Of a DNA stretch of 48,281 bases, positions 32,506 to 41,114 are shown piece by piece. Under the pieces are notes generated by a model that saw only the letters and a program-made list of their open reading frames with translations, made no database searches and was not told the origin of the DNA. A program made the position numbers and the translations under genes. Location of the stretch: assembly GCA_016786665.1 (NCBI GenBank), contig JAEUVZ010000024.1:1-48281 (forward strand), given 5' to 3'. Positions within the stretch are counted from its first letter, which is position 1. Each line of letters opens with the position of its first letter. Source of the stretch: Flavipsychrobacter sp. GTDB lineage: Bacteria > Bacteroidota > Bacteroidia > Chitinophagales > Chitinophagaceae.

Positions 32506-32544
32506 GGCTGGCCCGTCACGGGCAAGACCCATTAAGGGTCAGCC
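32506..32544. repeat. Compact three-way-junction inverted repeat
   Basis: GGCT (32506-32509) and AGCC (32541-32544) enclose GCCCGT/ACGGGC (32511-32516, 32518-32523) and GACCC/GGGTC (32526-32530, 32536-32540). It lies between metF and lptB, outside any gene, and could be an intergenic repeat element or RNA leader of lptB. Confidence 0.4.
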
Positions 32545-32701
32545 AACCCAGCCCCGGCCTTCGGTTGAGGCAAATTCTGGATAGTACAACACAGCTATTC
32601 TTCCTGAGTGATGCACCACACCAGCCAATCTCATTAACCATTAACAATATATATCGCTTGTTGGCAGGGGTTTGTTATTTTTGTGGCTAAAGGACACCTG
32701 T

Positions 32702-33466
32702 TTGAGAATACATACCGAATCGTTGGTGAAGCAATACCGCTCCCGTAAGGTGGTAAATAACGTATCGTTTGAGGTGCGGCAGGGGGAGATAGTGGGGTTG
32801 CTGGGCCCCAACGGTGCGGGAAAAACCACCTCGTTCTACATGGTGGTGGGGCTGGTGAAGCCCGACGAAGGTACCGTGTACCTGGATGGTAAAGACATCA
32901 CTAAAATACCCATGTACAAGCGCGCGCAGATGGGCATAGGCTACCTGCCCCAGGAGGCTTCCATCTTCCGGAAGCTGAGCGTGGAAGACAATATAAAGGC
33001 GGTGCTGGAAATGACGAAGCTGACCAAAGGCGAGCAAGAAGCCAAACTGGAATCGCTGCTGGATGAATTTCACCTGCACCACGTGCGCAAAAGCCCGGGA
33101 GACGTACTGAGCGGGGGGGAACGCCGCCGGACCGAAATAGCCCGCGCACTCTCGGTAGACCCTAAATTCATTCTGCTGGATGAGCCCTTTGCCGGTATAG
33201 ACCCCATAGCGGTGGAAGATATACAAAGCATAGTGGCCCGCCTGAAATATAAGAACATAGGCATTCTGATAACCGACCACAACGTACAGGAAACACTCTC
33301 CATTACCGACAGGGCCTACCTGCTCTTTGAGGGGAAAATACTAAAGGCGGGGCTACCGGAAGAACTGGCCGCCGACGAACAGGTTCGGAAATTCTACCTG
33401 GGTGAAAACTTCGTATTGCAACGAAAAAATTACCATACAGTAGCACAATCAAATACTAATTTGTAG
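32702..33466 (+). CDS. lptB: LPS export ABC transporter ATPase
   Basis: This is 254 residues if started at the TTG at 32702. The translation then begins [18 protein letters not shown], as in relatives. Walker A is GPNGAGKTT, the signature LSGGERRR, Walker [14 protein letters not shown] and the switch His is in ITDHNVQE. LptB drives lipopolysaccharide extraction from the inner membrane with LptFG and LptC. An extra C-terminal tail of about 15 residues follows the core. LptFG are not in this window. Confidence 0.93.
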   Translation: MRIHTESLVKQYRSRKVVNNVSFEVRQGEIVGLLGPNGAGKTTSFYMVVGLVKPDEGTVYLDGKDITKIPMYKRAQMGIGYLPQEASIFRKLSVEDNIKAVLEMTKLTKGEQEAKLESLLDEFHLHHVRKSPGDVLSGGERRRTEIARALSVDPKFILLDEPFAGIDPIAVEDIQSIVARLKYKNIGILITDHNVQETLSITDRAYLLFEGKILKAGLPEELAADEQVRKFYLGENFVLQRKNYHTVAQSNTNL

Positions 33467-33531
33467 ATTAGTAAGGACAGAAAAAGGGTACCCAGGACAA
33501 AATTCAAGTTATTAATCAGAAGTTATAGTAG

Positions 33532-35052
33532 ATGAGTATCATCAGCCCGGCTATTAAAGGATACATGAAATTGCGCCAGAGCGCGATAGATAATTTCATG
33601 CTCAATCCGAACGATACCCAGCAGCAGGTATTCAACGACCTTATCAGTTCGGCGCAGTTTACCGAGTATGGCAAGCAACACAGCTTTGAGCGGCTGAACA
33701 ACATCAGCGACTTTAAGAAAGCCGTACCCATAAACGACTATGAGCGATTAAAACCCTTTATAGAGCGCATCATGCACGGGGAACAGAACATCCTGTGGCC
33801 CTCTGATATCAACTGGTTTGCCAAAAGCAGCGGCACCACCAGCGACAAGAGTAAATTTATACCGATAACCCGGGAAAGCCTGGACGATAACCATTTTAAG
33901 GCCGGCAAAGACATGCTCTCGCTGTACCTGCGGCAGTTCCCGGAGTCGCGGTTCATGTCGGGCAAAAGCCTGACATTGGGCGGTAGCCACCAGGTAAGCC
34001 AGGTGAACGCGGAATCATTTTATGGCGACCTGAGCGCGGTGATGCTCCAAAACCTGCCGCTCTATATACAGGCCGTGCGTACCCCCGACCTTTCCATAGC
34101 GCTGATGGACGAGTGGGAAGAGAAAATAGAAAAAATAGCGCGTACCACCCTGCACGAGAACGTGACCTCGATAGCTGGCGTACCTACGTGGACGATAGTG
34201 CTTATTAAGCGCCTGTTTGAGATAACCGGCAAAAACAACCTGCTGGAAATATGGCCTAACCTGGAGTTCTACATGCACGGAGGAGTAAGCTTTACCCCCT
34301 ACCGCGAACAATTCCAGAAATTCATTCCCTCACCTAACATGCGGTATTGGGAAACCTACAACGCCTCGGAAGGATTTTTCGCGATGCAGGACAGTACTGA
34401 TTCCAACGGCATGCTGCTGATGCTGAACCACGGCATCTATTACGAGTTTATGCCGATGGACGAATATGGCAAAGAGCACCCACAGACCCTGGAACTGAAA
34501 GACGTGGAGATAGGCAAGAACTACGCGCTGGTAATAAACACCAATGGCGGGCTGTGGCGCTACCTGGTAGGCGACACGATACAATTCACCTCGGTGCAGC
34601 CCTACCGCATAAAAGTAAGCGGGCGCCTGAAGCACTACATAAACGCCTTTGGCGAAGAAGTAATAGTAGACAACAGCGACCGTGCCATAGCTCTCGCCTC
34701 GGCAGAGACGGGCGCTGTGGTGAACGACTACTCCGCGGCACCGGTGTATATGTCGGGCGATAATAATGGCGCGCATGAGTGGATCATAGAATTTGACCAC
34801 CTGCCCTGCCCGATGGAGGTATTCACCACCAGCCTGGATAATCACCTGAAACAAATCAACTCCGACTACGAGGCCAAGCGCCATAAAGATATAGCCCTGC
34901 GCATGCCCATAGTACACCAGATGCCCAAAGGCGGCTTCAACCGCTGGCTGAAAGATAAGGGCAAGCTCGGCGGCCAGCATAAAGTGCCCCGCCTGTGCAA
35001 TGAGCGGAAATTCCTGGAGGAGATGATGCCGTATACCAAAGTGAACAACTAA
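33532..35052 (+). CDS. GH3-family acyl-acid-amido synthetase-like protein
   Basis: This 506-residue cytosolic protein belongs to the family named after plant GH3 auxin-conjugating enzymes, of the acyl-adenylate superfamily. The ATP-binding motif is WFAKSSGTTSDKSKFIPIT. Other marks are NLEFYMHGGVSFTPYREQF, YNASEGFFAMQD, LWRYLVGDTIQF and VSGRLKHYINAFGEEVI. The family couples carboxylic acids to amino acids through an adenylate. Bacteroidota carry it often, with unknown substrates. It follows lptB at 65 bases and may or may not be cotranscribed. Confidence 0.9.
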   Translation: MSIISPAIKGYMKLRQSAIDNFMLNPNDTQQQVFNDLISSAQFTEYGKQHSFERLNNISDFKKAVPINDYERLKPFIERIMHGEQNILWPSDINWFAKSSGTTSDKSKFIPITRESLDDNHFKAGKDMLSLYLRQFPESRFMSGKSLTLGGSHQVSQVNAESFYGDLSAVMLQNLPLYIQAVRTPDLSIALMDEWEEKIEKIARTTLHENVTSIAGVPTWTIVLIKRLFEITGKNNLLEIWPNLEFYMHGGVSFTPYREQFQKFIPSPNMRYWETYNASEGFFAMQDSTDSNGMLLMLNHGIYYEFMPMDEYGKEHPQTLELKDVEIGKNYALVINTNGGLWRYLVGDTIQFTSVQPYRIKVSGRLKHYINAFGEEVIVDNSDRAIALASAETGAVVNDYSAAPVYMSGDNNGAHEWIIEFDHLPCPMEVFTTSLDNHLKQINSDYEAKRHKDIALRMPIVHQMPKGGFNRWLKDKGKLGGQHKVPRLCNERKFLEEMMPYTKVNN

Positions 35053-35088
35053 TGGTGAACCGCTAACCACCTGGACGCGTTCAGGATA

Positions 35089-35457
35089 TTAACGAACGGT
35101 TTTTATCACACCTTTCTTATACAAGTCAAGAGCTTGTTTTATTATTCCCCTTATCCTCTTTACGGGTAAATTTTTTTCAGCATCCAGCATCATTACTTTC
35201 ATGCGGGAGCGTTTCTCCTGTATCAGAAACGGCTGGTCGAAATGCTTGCCTTCCACTATGCCTATATATGGTTGGCCTGTCTTTTTATGTGTCCAGAGAT
35301 AACAAAACATCTTCCCTTTATAACAGAAGAAAGGCATGCCGTATTTTAACTCGTGCGTAATGTCATTATCCTGCATCCGGATGATATCCCGCAAAGCCAT
35401 AAAGCAGCTTTTATTGGGTTCTTCCAGCTTTTGATAAAAATCGTCTGTTTCCCTCAC
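35089..35457 (-). CDS. DUF1801 (YdhG-like) protein
   Basis: This 122-residue protein includes the family patterns LEEPNKSCFMALRDIIR, ITHELKYGMPFFCYKGKMFCYLW and YIGIVEGKHFDQPFL. The fold of the family has been linked to iron binding or frataxin-like proteins but the function is unknown. It is convergent with the GH3-like gene. Confidence 0.85.
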   Translation of the reverse strand: MRETDDFYQKLEEPNKSCFMALRDIIRMQDNDITHELKYGMPFFCYKGKMFCYLWTHKKTGQPYIGIVEGKHFDQPFLIQEKRSRMKVMMLDAEKNLPVKRIRGIIKQALDLYKKGVIKTVR

Positions 35458-35550
35458 CCTGTAAATGTAGCAAAATCTCCCCCTTCAGGTGTGAGATTCA
35501 AGACATTATAAATTCTCTACTTTTAACATCGAACCAACTCAATATCTGTT

Positions 35551-35952
35551 ATGTCAGCAGGAACGAAACAAAAACCATGGAAACTGAAAACGCCACCCCT
35601 CAGTTCCGATTTTATAGCCTACAAAGACGAAAAAGATGGCAAAGAAATACTGGTAGTAACAGTAGGCGCTACCACGCTGCACTACGACTACCGGTGCATT
35701 AATGACCTCTATGAGCTGCTAAAGCAGCACGGGGAATGGATGGAACTGGGCAGCGCTGACGAACAGAAGCCTGCCAGGGAAGGGACCGTGGAAGCATGGG
35801 GCCGCTCGGAAAGTAACCCCGTTGGCGGGTGGTATGGACTGAAGAAAGGGCTTCGCGGCCGCTTCGGTATGTATATACCCCCTGTAATGGAGGAACTGGG
35901 ACTGGCCGAAGTAGAGCACAACGCACGAAATAATAGAATGCGCGCCAAATAA
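35551..35952 (+). CDS. Conserved uncharacterised protein
   Basis: This 133-residue protein begins MSAGTKQKPWKLKTPPLSS. The C-terminal third is dense in conserved-looking residues (TVEAWGRSESNPVGGWYGL, then GLRGRFGMYIPPVMEELGLAEVEHNARNNRMRAK). I recall similar sequences in other Bacteroidota without a function. No signal peptide is seen. A terminator follows at 35967-36008. Confidence 0.75.
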   Translation: MSAGTKQKPWKLKTPPLSSDFIAYKDEKDGKEILVVTVGATTLHYDYRCINDLYELLKQHGEWMELGSADEQKPAREGTVEAWGRSESNPVGGWYGLKKGLRGRFGMYIPPVMEELGLAEVEHNARNNRMRAK

Positions 35953-35966
35953 ACATGGCAACGTAA

Positions 35967-36008
35967 AGAATGGGGCCGTTAGCAATGCTCGCCCCATTCT
36001 TTTTTTTT
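35967..36008 (+). terminator. Terminator of the 35551 gene
   Basis: AGAATGGGGC (35967-35976) pairs with GCCCCATTCT (35991-36000), followed by eight T. Confidence 0.9.
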
Positions 36009-36044
36009 CCAAAAAGGCCTTATCAAAAACGTACCTTTGCCCCC

Positions 36045-36419
36045 ATGCGGAAAATACTATGGCTGTTACTTGCGCCGGTACTGGCCACTTCCTGCGGAGA
36101 AAAGAAAACAAGCGACCGGATGGCGGAAGTTTGCGGCATAGAGTTGCCGCGTAACGTAGTGGTGGAAAAAGACCAACACATAGACGCCGGTAAAGACTAT
36201 GGCATACAATACCAGGTGCGGCTGATACCGGCGGAAATGAAAGAATGTACACAGGCCATACGCGGCCAGCAGCGGTACCGGATGAACGGCCCCGCAGAAA
36301 ATGACACCTGGGTAAAAACAGATAAGGGCTACAGCTTCTACCTGGCAAAAGACGGCATTTACTACATAGTAGAAGTAGATACCGTAAAAGGTGTAATAGT
36401 GTATGATGAGCAGGGATAA
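36045..36419 (+). CDS. Small lipoprotein of unknown function
   Basis: This is 124 residues from the ATG at 36045 (MRKILWLLLAPVLATSC). The lipobox ends at Cys17, so it is probably a lipoprotein. The rest is a small mixed alpha-beta domain (KDYGIQYQVRLIPAEMKE; YSFYLAKDGIYYIVEVDT). I do not recognise the family. The upstream part of the frame overlaps a terminator and is not used. Confidence 0.65.
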   Translation: MRKILWLLLAPVLATSCGEKKTSDRMAEVCGIELPRNVVVEKDQHIDAGKDYGIQYQVRLIPAEMKECTQAIRGQQRYRMNGPAENDTWVKTDKGYSFYLAKDGIYYIVEVDTVKGVIVYDEQG

Positions 36420-36492
36420 TGCTGCGGCCACTTATTTACGCGCCGGACGACTTAATACCTTGTGATGCTATCTGCGCCGTGTATGTCGTGAC

Positions 36493-37110
36493 CTATTCTT
36501 CGGCATCTCCTTTGTACCATTGTTCGTTCAGCTCGCCTATGTAGTTGAGGATGTCCTTCCGGCCATGAAACTTTACTGAGCTGGTGACGAACTTCTGAGG
36601 AATGAATTCCCAGTCCTCTTTCATTTTCTCTATAAAGCTGCGCACATTGGCGGCGGTCTCCCGTTGGGTATTTTTATCAGCCTTAGTAAACACCATGCAG
36701 AAGGGAATACCTTTCTCCCCCAGGTTGGCTATGAACTCCAGGTCCAGTTCCTGTGGTTTCAGCCGGCTGTCTATAAGTACGAACACGCATACCAGGTTTT
36801 CACGCTTTTCCAGGTAGTTGGCAATCATCTTCTCCCAGGAAGCGCGCTGCTTTTGGGATACCTTGGCGAAACCGTAACCCGGCAAATCGACCATATACCA
36901 CTCATTGTTGATGATAAAGTGGTTGATCAGCTGGGTTTTGCCCGGGCTGCCCGATGTTTTGGCCAGCTTTGTCTGGTTGGTGAGCATATTGATAAGAGAC
37001 GACTTGCCCACATTGGAGCGGCCTATAAAAGCATACTCCGGCTTATCGGGGGCGGGACACCCCTCCACTTTGGGGTTACTTATCAGATATTTGGCGGAAC
37101 GTATTTCCAT
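36493..37110 (-). CDS. engB: Ribosome-biogenesis GTP-binding protein YihA/EngB
   Basis: This is 205 residues from the ATG at 37110 (MEIRSAKYLISNPKVEGCP). GTPase motifs: G1 GRSNVGKSS, G3 DLPGYGFAKVS, G4 TKAD. It helps assemble the large ribosomal subunit. A longer open frame upstream runs through the ubiE/menG start region and has no family similarity there. The gene is divergent from ubiE/menG with only 22 bases between the start codons. Confidence 0.94.
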   Translation of the reverse strand: MEIRSAKYLISNPKVEGCPAPDKPEYAFIGRSNVGKSSLINMLTNQTKLAKTSGSPGKTQLINHFIINNEWYMVDLPGYGFAKVSQKQRASWEKMIANYLEKRENLVCVFVLIDSRLKPQELDLEFIANLGEKGIPFCMVFTKADKNTQRETAANVRSFIEKMKEDWEFIPQKFVTSSVKFHGRKDILNYIGELNEQWYKGDAEE

Positions 37111-37118
37111 AGTTAGCG

Positions 37119-37126
37119 TATTTTTG
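37119..37126 (+). promoter_or_regulatory. -7 box immediately before ubiE/menG
   Basis: TATTTTTG matches TAnnTTTG exactly and ends 6 bases before the ubiE/menG ATG. If used, the mRNA would have almost no leader. A -33 TTG at the right distance is not evident. Confidence 0.45.
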
Positions 37127-37132
37127 CAGGGA

Positions 37133-37882
37133 ATGAGTTCAGAAATAAACAATCCCGCGGCAAGTGTATTGCCTGATACCGGGTCAAATTTAAGCAAGAA
37201 AGAACAAGTAGCCGAAATGTTTAACGACATAGCGGGTAAATATGACTTTCTCAACCACTTTTTATCGCTGGGAATAGACAAAGGATGGCGCAAAAAAGCG
37301 ATAAAGGAGATACAAAAAGTGCAGCCCCGGCAAATACTGGACGTGGCTACCGGCACCGGCGACCTGGCGATAGCGGCAATGGCGGCCAATCCTGAAAAAA
37401 TAACCGGCATAGATATAGCCGACCAGATGCTGGAAGTGGGGCGTAAGAAAATAGCCGAAAAGAACCTGGCGGGGACGATAACCCTGCAAAACGGCGACAG
37501 CGCCGCGCTGCCGTTTGCCAACGACTCGTTCGACGCGGTAATGTGCGCTTATGGCGTGCGCAACTTTGAGCACCTGGAAGCCGGGCTGAAGGAAATGTGC
37601 CGGGTAATGCGCCCGGGAGGGAAGCTGGCCGTGCTGGAATTCTCCCACCCTACCCGCTTCCCGGTGAAGCAATTGTTCCGGTTCTACTCCCGATACATAT
37701 TGCCGGCACTGGGCAAAATAGTTTCCAGGCATAGCCGCGCCTATACCTACCTGCCCGAGTCGGTAGAAGCATTCCCGGAAGGGGAACGCCTGGTGAAGAT
37801 ACTGACCCAGTGCGGCTTTAAAAGCGCTAAAGCAAGGCCGCTGACATTTGGCATCACCACGCTGTACACAGCGACTAAATAA
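37133..37882 (+). CDS. ubiE: Demethylmenaquinone methyltransferase (UbiE/MenG)
   Basis: This is 249 residues from the ATG at 37133 (MSSEINNPAASVLPDTGSNLSKKEQ). The SAM-binding loop LDVATGTGDLAIA and the family motifs MFNDIAGKYDFLNHFLSLGIDKGWR, DSFDAVMCAYGVRNFEHLEAGLKEMCRVMRPGGKL and the final FGITTLYTA fit UbiE/MenG. It makes menaquinone from demethylmenaquinone for respiration. The start codon overlaps nothing but lies very close to the engB start. It is followed within 12 bases by the 37895 gene. Confidence 0.94.
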   Translation: MSSEINNPAASVLPDTGSNLSKKEQVAEMFNDIAGKYDFLNHFLSLGIDKGWRKKAIKEIQKVQPRQILDVATGTGDLAIAAMAANPEKITGIDIADQMLEVGRKKIAEKNLAGTITLQNGDSAALPFANDSFDAVMCAYGVRNFEHLEAGLKEMCRVMRPGGKLAVLEFSHPTRFPVKQLFRFYSRYILPALGKIVSRHSRAYTYLPESVEAFPEGERLVKILTQCGFKSAKARPLTFGITTLYTATK

Positions 37883-37894
37883 GTAACCAACGCG

Positions 37895-38320
37895 ATGAGT
37901 TTAGCGATAGACCTGTTTTACGATGAGCTGAGCGAGCTGCTTGACCTGCCAATATACCTGGGGGCAGGTGAAGATGAACTGGAGAAAGAGGTAACGGACA
38001 ATACGCACGGCGTAACGGTTAACCTTTCAATCGCCAACGATGTGGAAGCGGAAGACCTGCTGCACTTTATCAGTAAACTGAAAGACAATGCCCTGGCAGC
38101 AATGGATGCCGCAAGTGTAGCGGCGCTGAGCCTATACCTGTGGCACGAGGAAGGGCAAATGTGGTATAGCATAGTGAACGGGAAATATGCGCGTATGCCT
38201 TTTGCGGATGAATTTGAAGCAGCAGAGAGTGAAGAAGAAGTGGTAAACGATTACCTGGCTGCGCTGAAGAAGGAGGATGTGAAGGGCAAGATGTATGTGG
38301 CTTCCCTGGAACGTAAATAA
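37895..38320 (+). CDS. Conserved uncharacterised protein downstream of ubiE/menG
   Basis: This 141-residue protein is acidic and mostly helical (MSLAIDLFYDELSELLDLP; YLGAGEDELEKEVTDNTHG; AALKKEDVKGKMYVASLERK). No signal peptide or membrane segment. No family recognised. It starts 12 bases after ubiE/menG and precedes the 38346 gene by 25 bases, so the three probably form one operon. Confidence 0.6.
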   Translation: MSLAIDLFYDELSELLDLPIYLGAGEDELEKEVTDNTHGVTVNLSIANDVEAEDLLHFISKLKDNALAAMDAASVAALSLYLWHEEGQMWYSIVNGKYARMPFADEFEAAESEEEVVNDYLAALKKEDVKGKMYVASLERK

Positions 38321-38345
38321 CATCTCTTAATAAAACACTACCAGT

Positions 38346-38759
38346 ATGGCCAGGAAGACATGGGCGGAGAAAATGAACGATGGCAGGGAACCGTTGGTGG
38401 AAATGACTGATAAAGCATTTGCCGGGATAGCCGCGGGCAGCAGGCTGCTGATACCCACCCCTAAAGTAGTAGATGCCTATATCCGGACGATAGCCGAGGG
38501 TAGCCAGGCCACCCTGCTGCAAATGCGCGATGACCTGGCCATTGAGTATCATGCGGACGCTACCTGCCCGCTCACCTCGGGTATCTTTCTGCGGATAGTA
38601 GCGGAGAATGCCTACGATGAATACCAAAACGGCAAGCCACTTGGTGATATTACTCCCTTCTGGCGGATAATGAATAGTAAGTCGCCGACGCTGAAGAAGC
38701 TGACGTTTGGCAGTGCGTTTGTGCTGGAGATGCGGAAGAAGGAAGGTTTGGCGGGATAG
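38346..38759 (+). CDS. Small protein, possibly MGMT-related
   Basis: This 137-residue protein begins MARKTWAEKMNDGREPLVEMTDKAF. The middle (KVVDAYIRTIAEGSQATLLQMRDDLAIEYHADATCPLTSGIFLRIVAENAYDEYQNG) and ITPFWRIMNSKSPTLKK resemble Bacteroidota proteins that databases sometimes call MGMT family. The Cys in ATCPLTSG is conserved in my memory of that group. Because the canonical PCHR of O6-methylguanine methyltransferase is missing, alkyltransferase activity is not supported. Confidence 0.5.
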   Translation: MARKTWAEKMNDGREPLVEMTDKAFAGIAAGSRLLIPTPKVVDAYIRTIAEGSQATLLQMRDDLAIEYHADATCPLTSGIFLRIVAENAYDEYQNGKPLGDITPFWRIMNSKSPTLKKLTFGSAFVLEMRKKEGLAG

Positions 38760-38844
38760 CGCTCCCGGATTGCCAAGGCTTTGGCTCCGCTGCTGTGGGG
38801 CTTTTTTATTGGTGGCATGTGCGCGGGCGCTGTTAACCTCCCCG

Positions 38845-38898
38845 ATTTGTAACGGACCTTCGGCCGTTTACAAATATCCCCTCCTAAAACAGGAGGGG
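38845..38898. repeat. Two adjacent inverted repeats
   Basis: ATTTGTAA-CGG (38845-38855) pairs with CCGTTTACAAAT (38864-38875) around a TTCGG-like loop. Next, CCCCTCCT (38878-38885) pairs with AGGAGGGG (38891-38898). The second may act as terminator for the genes on either side, though no T-run follows directly. The first resembles a REP-type element. Confidence 0.5.
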
Positions 38899-38936
38899 AA
38901 TGCTTATGGTGTTTGTCTCTTTCTTTTTTTCCTCTT

Positions 38937-39578
38937 TTAGTTATCCATATCCGGCTGGGGGGTGTAGCGGAGATAAGGCTTTACAATGCGCAGGCCCTTC
39001 GGGAATTTCTTTTCTGCTTCTTCAGTGGTTACTGCCGGTACCACTATCACGTCTTCACCATGCTTCCAGTCGGCGGGAGTGGCCACACTGTGGATGGCGG
39101 TTAGCTGAAGCGAGTCTATTACGCGCAGCACCTCGAGGAAATTGCGCCCGGTAGATGCAGGGTATGTGATGGTGAGCTTCACCTTTTTATCAGGACCGAT
39201 AACAAACAGGGAACGAACGGTTGCGGTGAGGCTGGCTTCGGGGTGTATCATACCGTAGAGCGTTGCTACGTTCCTGTCCTCGTCGGCAATAATGGGGAAA
39301 TTCACTTCGGTGTTCTGCGTTTCGTTGATGTCGTTTACCCAGCCGAGGTGCTTCTCCAGCGGGTCTATGCTTACGGCCAGCACCTTTACATTGCGCCGGG
39401 CGAACTCCTCCTTCAACTGCGCGGTGCGCCCTAATTCGGTAGTGCAGACAGGGGTGTAGTCGGCGGGGTGAGAAAAAAGAATTCCCCAGCTATCGCCCAG
39501 GTAGTCGTGAAAATGAATGTCGCCTGCGGTGGTTTGTGCTTTAAAGTCTGGTGCTGTGTCTCCTAGCCTTAGTGCCAT
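38937..39578 (-). CDS. 1-Cys peroxiredoxin (Prx6-type)
   Basis: This 213-residue cytosolic protein carries the peroxidatic Cys in FSHPADYTPVCTTELG. The family's extended C-terminal arm is present (HSVATPADWKHGEDVIVVPAVTTEEAEKKFP). Only one Cys is in the protein, consistent with the 1-Cys mechanism. It reduces peroxides and needs an external thiol. It is monocistronic. Confidence 0.95.
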   Translation of the reverse strand: MALRLGDTAPDFKAQTTAGDIHFHDYLGDSWGILFSHPADYTPVCTTELGRTAQLKEEFARRNVKVLAVSIDPLEKHLGWVNDINETQNTEVNFPIIADEDRNVATLYGMIHPEASLTATVRSLFVIGPDKKVKLTITYPASTGRNFLEVLRVIDSLQLTAIHSVATPADWKHGEDVIVVPAVTTEEAEKKFPKGLRIVKPYLRYTPQPDMDN

Positions 39579-39696
39579 GATATGTTCTTTTTAAATTAAG
39601 TGATAAAACTATCTACCAAATTTACGGGCAAAGAATGAAGGAAATGTGACGTGCGGATTATGTTTATCTATGGCATGATTATGTTAAATTCCGGTA

Positions 39697-39726
39697 TTGG
39701 ATAAAAGCCAACATACTGTATCTTCG
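39697..39726 (+). promoter_or_regulatory. Candidate promoter of porT
   Basis: TTG (39697-39699), 19 bases and TATCTTCG (39719-39726) fit the -33/-7 pattern with one mismatch. The leader would be about 30 bases. Confidence 0.45.
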
Positions 39727-39761
39727 TACTTATTCGTTATATCTGCTTATTGAAACAGTTA

Positions 39762-40457
39762 ATGCCCCTGCGCCATCTACTTATCTTACTGAGCTGCTTA
39801 TTGCTGCAGCAGAATATCTCTGCACAGGACAGGCCCACGAATATGGCCGATCACGATGATAAGCGTTATTATTTCGGGCTTACGTTCGGGGCTAATTTTT
39901 CGCAGTACCGTCTGAAGTATGAAAAATCGTTTGCCCAAACGGATACGTTCCGCCGTATACAACCGAGGTGGAACCCAGGGTTTAACCTGGGGCTGATGGC
40001 CAATCTGAAGCTGAGCAACTTTATAGATCTGCGCTTTATCCCTTCTTTGTCGTTTGCGGAAAAGAAACTGCAATTCAATATGTCGCCGGACTCCACCTCC
40101 GAGCGGTCTATTGAGTCTATCTACATGCACCTTCCGCTGCAACTAAAGTTTAAAAGTGACCGTATCAACAACTTCCGCTTCTATGGTATGCTGGGCGGCA
40201 AGTTTGATTACGACATGTCCTCGAACGCCCGCTCGCGGCGCAGCGACGAATGGCTGAAAGTAAGCCCCGTGGACCTGGGCTATGAATTGGGTGTGGGCTT
40301 TGAGTTCTTCAACCCCAACTTCATTTTCTCGCCCGAGATAAAGCTGAGCCAGGGGCTGATGAATCAATTGTTTAAAGACGGCAGCATACCCCTTTCCAAC
40401 GCTATACAGTCGCTTAATACCCGCATGATAGTGATATCCATACACCTGCAAGGATAA
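39762..40457 (+). CDS. porT: PorT-like type IX secretion outer-membrane protein
   Basis: This is 231 residues from the ATG at 39762; an in-frame TTG at 39750 is possible. The signal peptide (about 1-22) ends at QNISAQ. The mature part has alternating strands of an outer-membrane beta barrel: YYFGLTFGANFSQYRLKYEK, the block FNLGLMANLKLSNFIDLRFIPSLSFAEKKL, SIYMHLPLQLKFKS, SNARSRR and FIFSPEIKLSQGL. These match PorT/SprT of the type IX secretion system, required for export of proteins such as the M43 protease in this window. It is single-gene and convergent with nusG. Confidence 0.85.
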   Translation: MPLRHLLILLSCLLLQQNISAQDRPTNMADHDDKRYYFGLTFGANFSQYRLKYEKSFAQTDTFRRIQPRWNPGFNLGLMANLKLSNFIDLRFIPSLSFAEKKLQFNMSPDSTSERSIESIYMHLPLQLKFKSDRINNFRFYGMLGGKFDYDMSSNARSRRSDEWLKVSPVDLGYELGVGFEFFNPNFIFSPEIKLSQGLMNQLFKDGSIPLSNAIQSLNTRMIVISIHLQG

Positions 40458-40481
40458 AAGCGCTCTTAAGGATATTCTGTA

Positions 40482-40520
40482 AAAGTAAGCGGCCCCAGAT
40501 TATCCGGGACCGCTTACTTT
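40482..40520. terminator. Shared terminator between porT and nusG
   Basis: AAAGTAAGCGG (40482-40492) pairs with CCGCTTACTTT (40510-40520), with more pairing inside. It sits between two convergent genes. Confidence 0.85.
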
Positions 40521-40538
40521 GTATGATTTAAGTTGTTG

Positions 40539-41102
40539 TTAGGCTATTTTTTCTACCTGTCCGTAGTTGAGTTCTACCGGTGTAGCGCGTCCGAAGATCT
40601 TCACCACTACTTTCAGCTTCTTCTTCTCTTCGTTCACCTCTTCTACCGTACCATTGAAATCGTTGAACGGACCATCTATAATCTTCACGGTTTCACCTAC
40701 AATATACGGGTCGGCTATACCTATACCCTGCTCAGTCACTTCGTCCATTTTACCGAACATCTTATTCACTTCCGATTTACGAAGCGCAGTAGGATGGTCT
40801 TTACCCAGGAAGTGGATAACATTGGTAACGTTCTTGATGTGCTGTACCATATCATCGTTCAGCTTACCATCTACTGCTTCGAGCATCAGGTAGCCTGGGA
40901 ATAATATTTTTTCGCGAAGCACCTTCTTACCGGCGGCTACTTTGAATACCTTTTCTACAGGGCACAGCACTTGCAGAATCACATTTCCCCACTGGTAAAT
41001 AGTTACCTCTTTATCAAGATATTCCTTTACCTTCTTCTCCTTGCCACTTACTACGCGGAGTACATACCACTTGGTATCCTGGCTTGTTGCAGTTTCTGTC
41101 AT
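40539..41102 (-). CDS. nusG: Transcription elongation/antitermination factor NusG
   Basis: This 187-residue protein has an N-terminal NGN domain ([54 protein letters not shown]) and a C-terminal KOW domain ([30 protein letters not shown]). It binds RNA polymerase and links it to Rho or the ribosome. It starts 12 bases after secE. A terminator follows instead of rplK, the usual next gene. Confidence 0.97.
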   Translation of the reverse strand: MTETATSQDTKWYVLRVVSGKEKKVKEYLDKEVTIYQWGNVILQVLCPVEKVFKVAAGKKVLREKILFPGYLMLEAVDGKLNDDMVQHIKNVTNVIHFLGKDHPTALRKSEVNKMFGKMDEVTEQGIGIADPYIVGETVKIIDGPFNDFNGTVEEVNEEKKKLKVVVKIFGRATPVELNYGQVEKIA

Positions 41103-41114
41103 CGGATATTGTTA

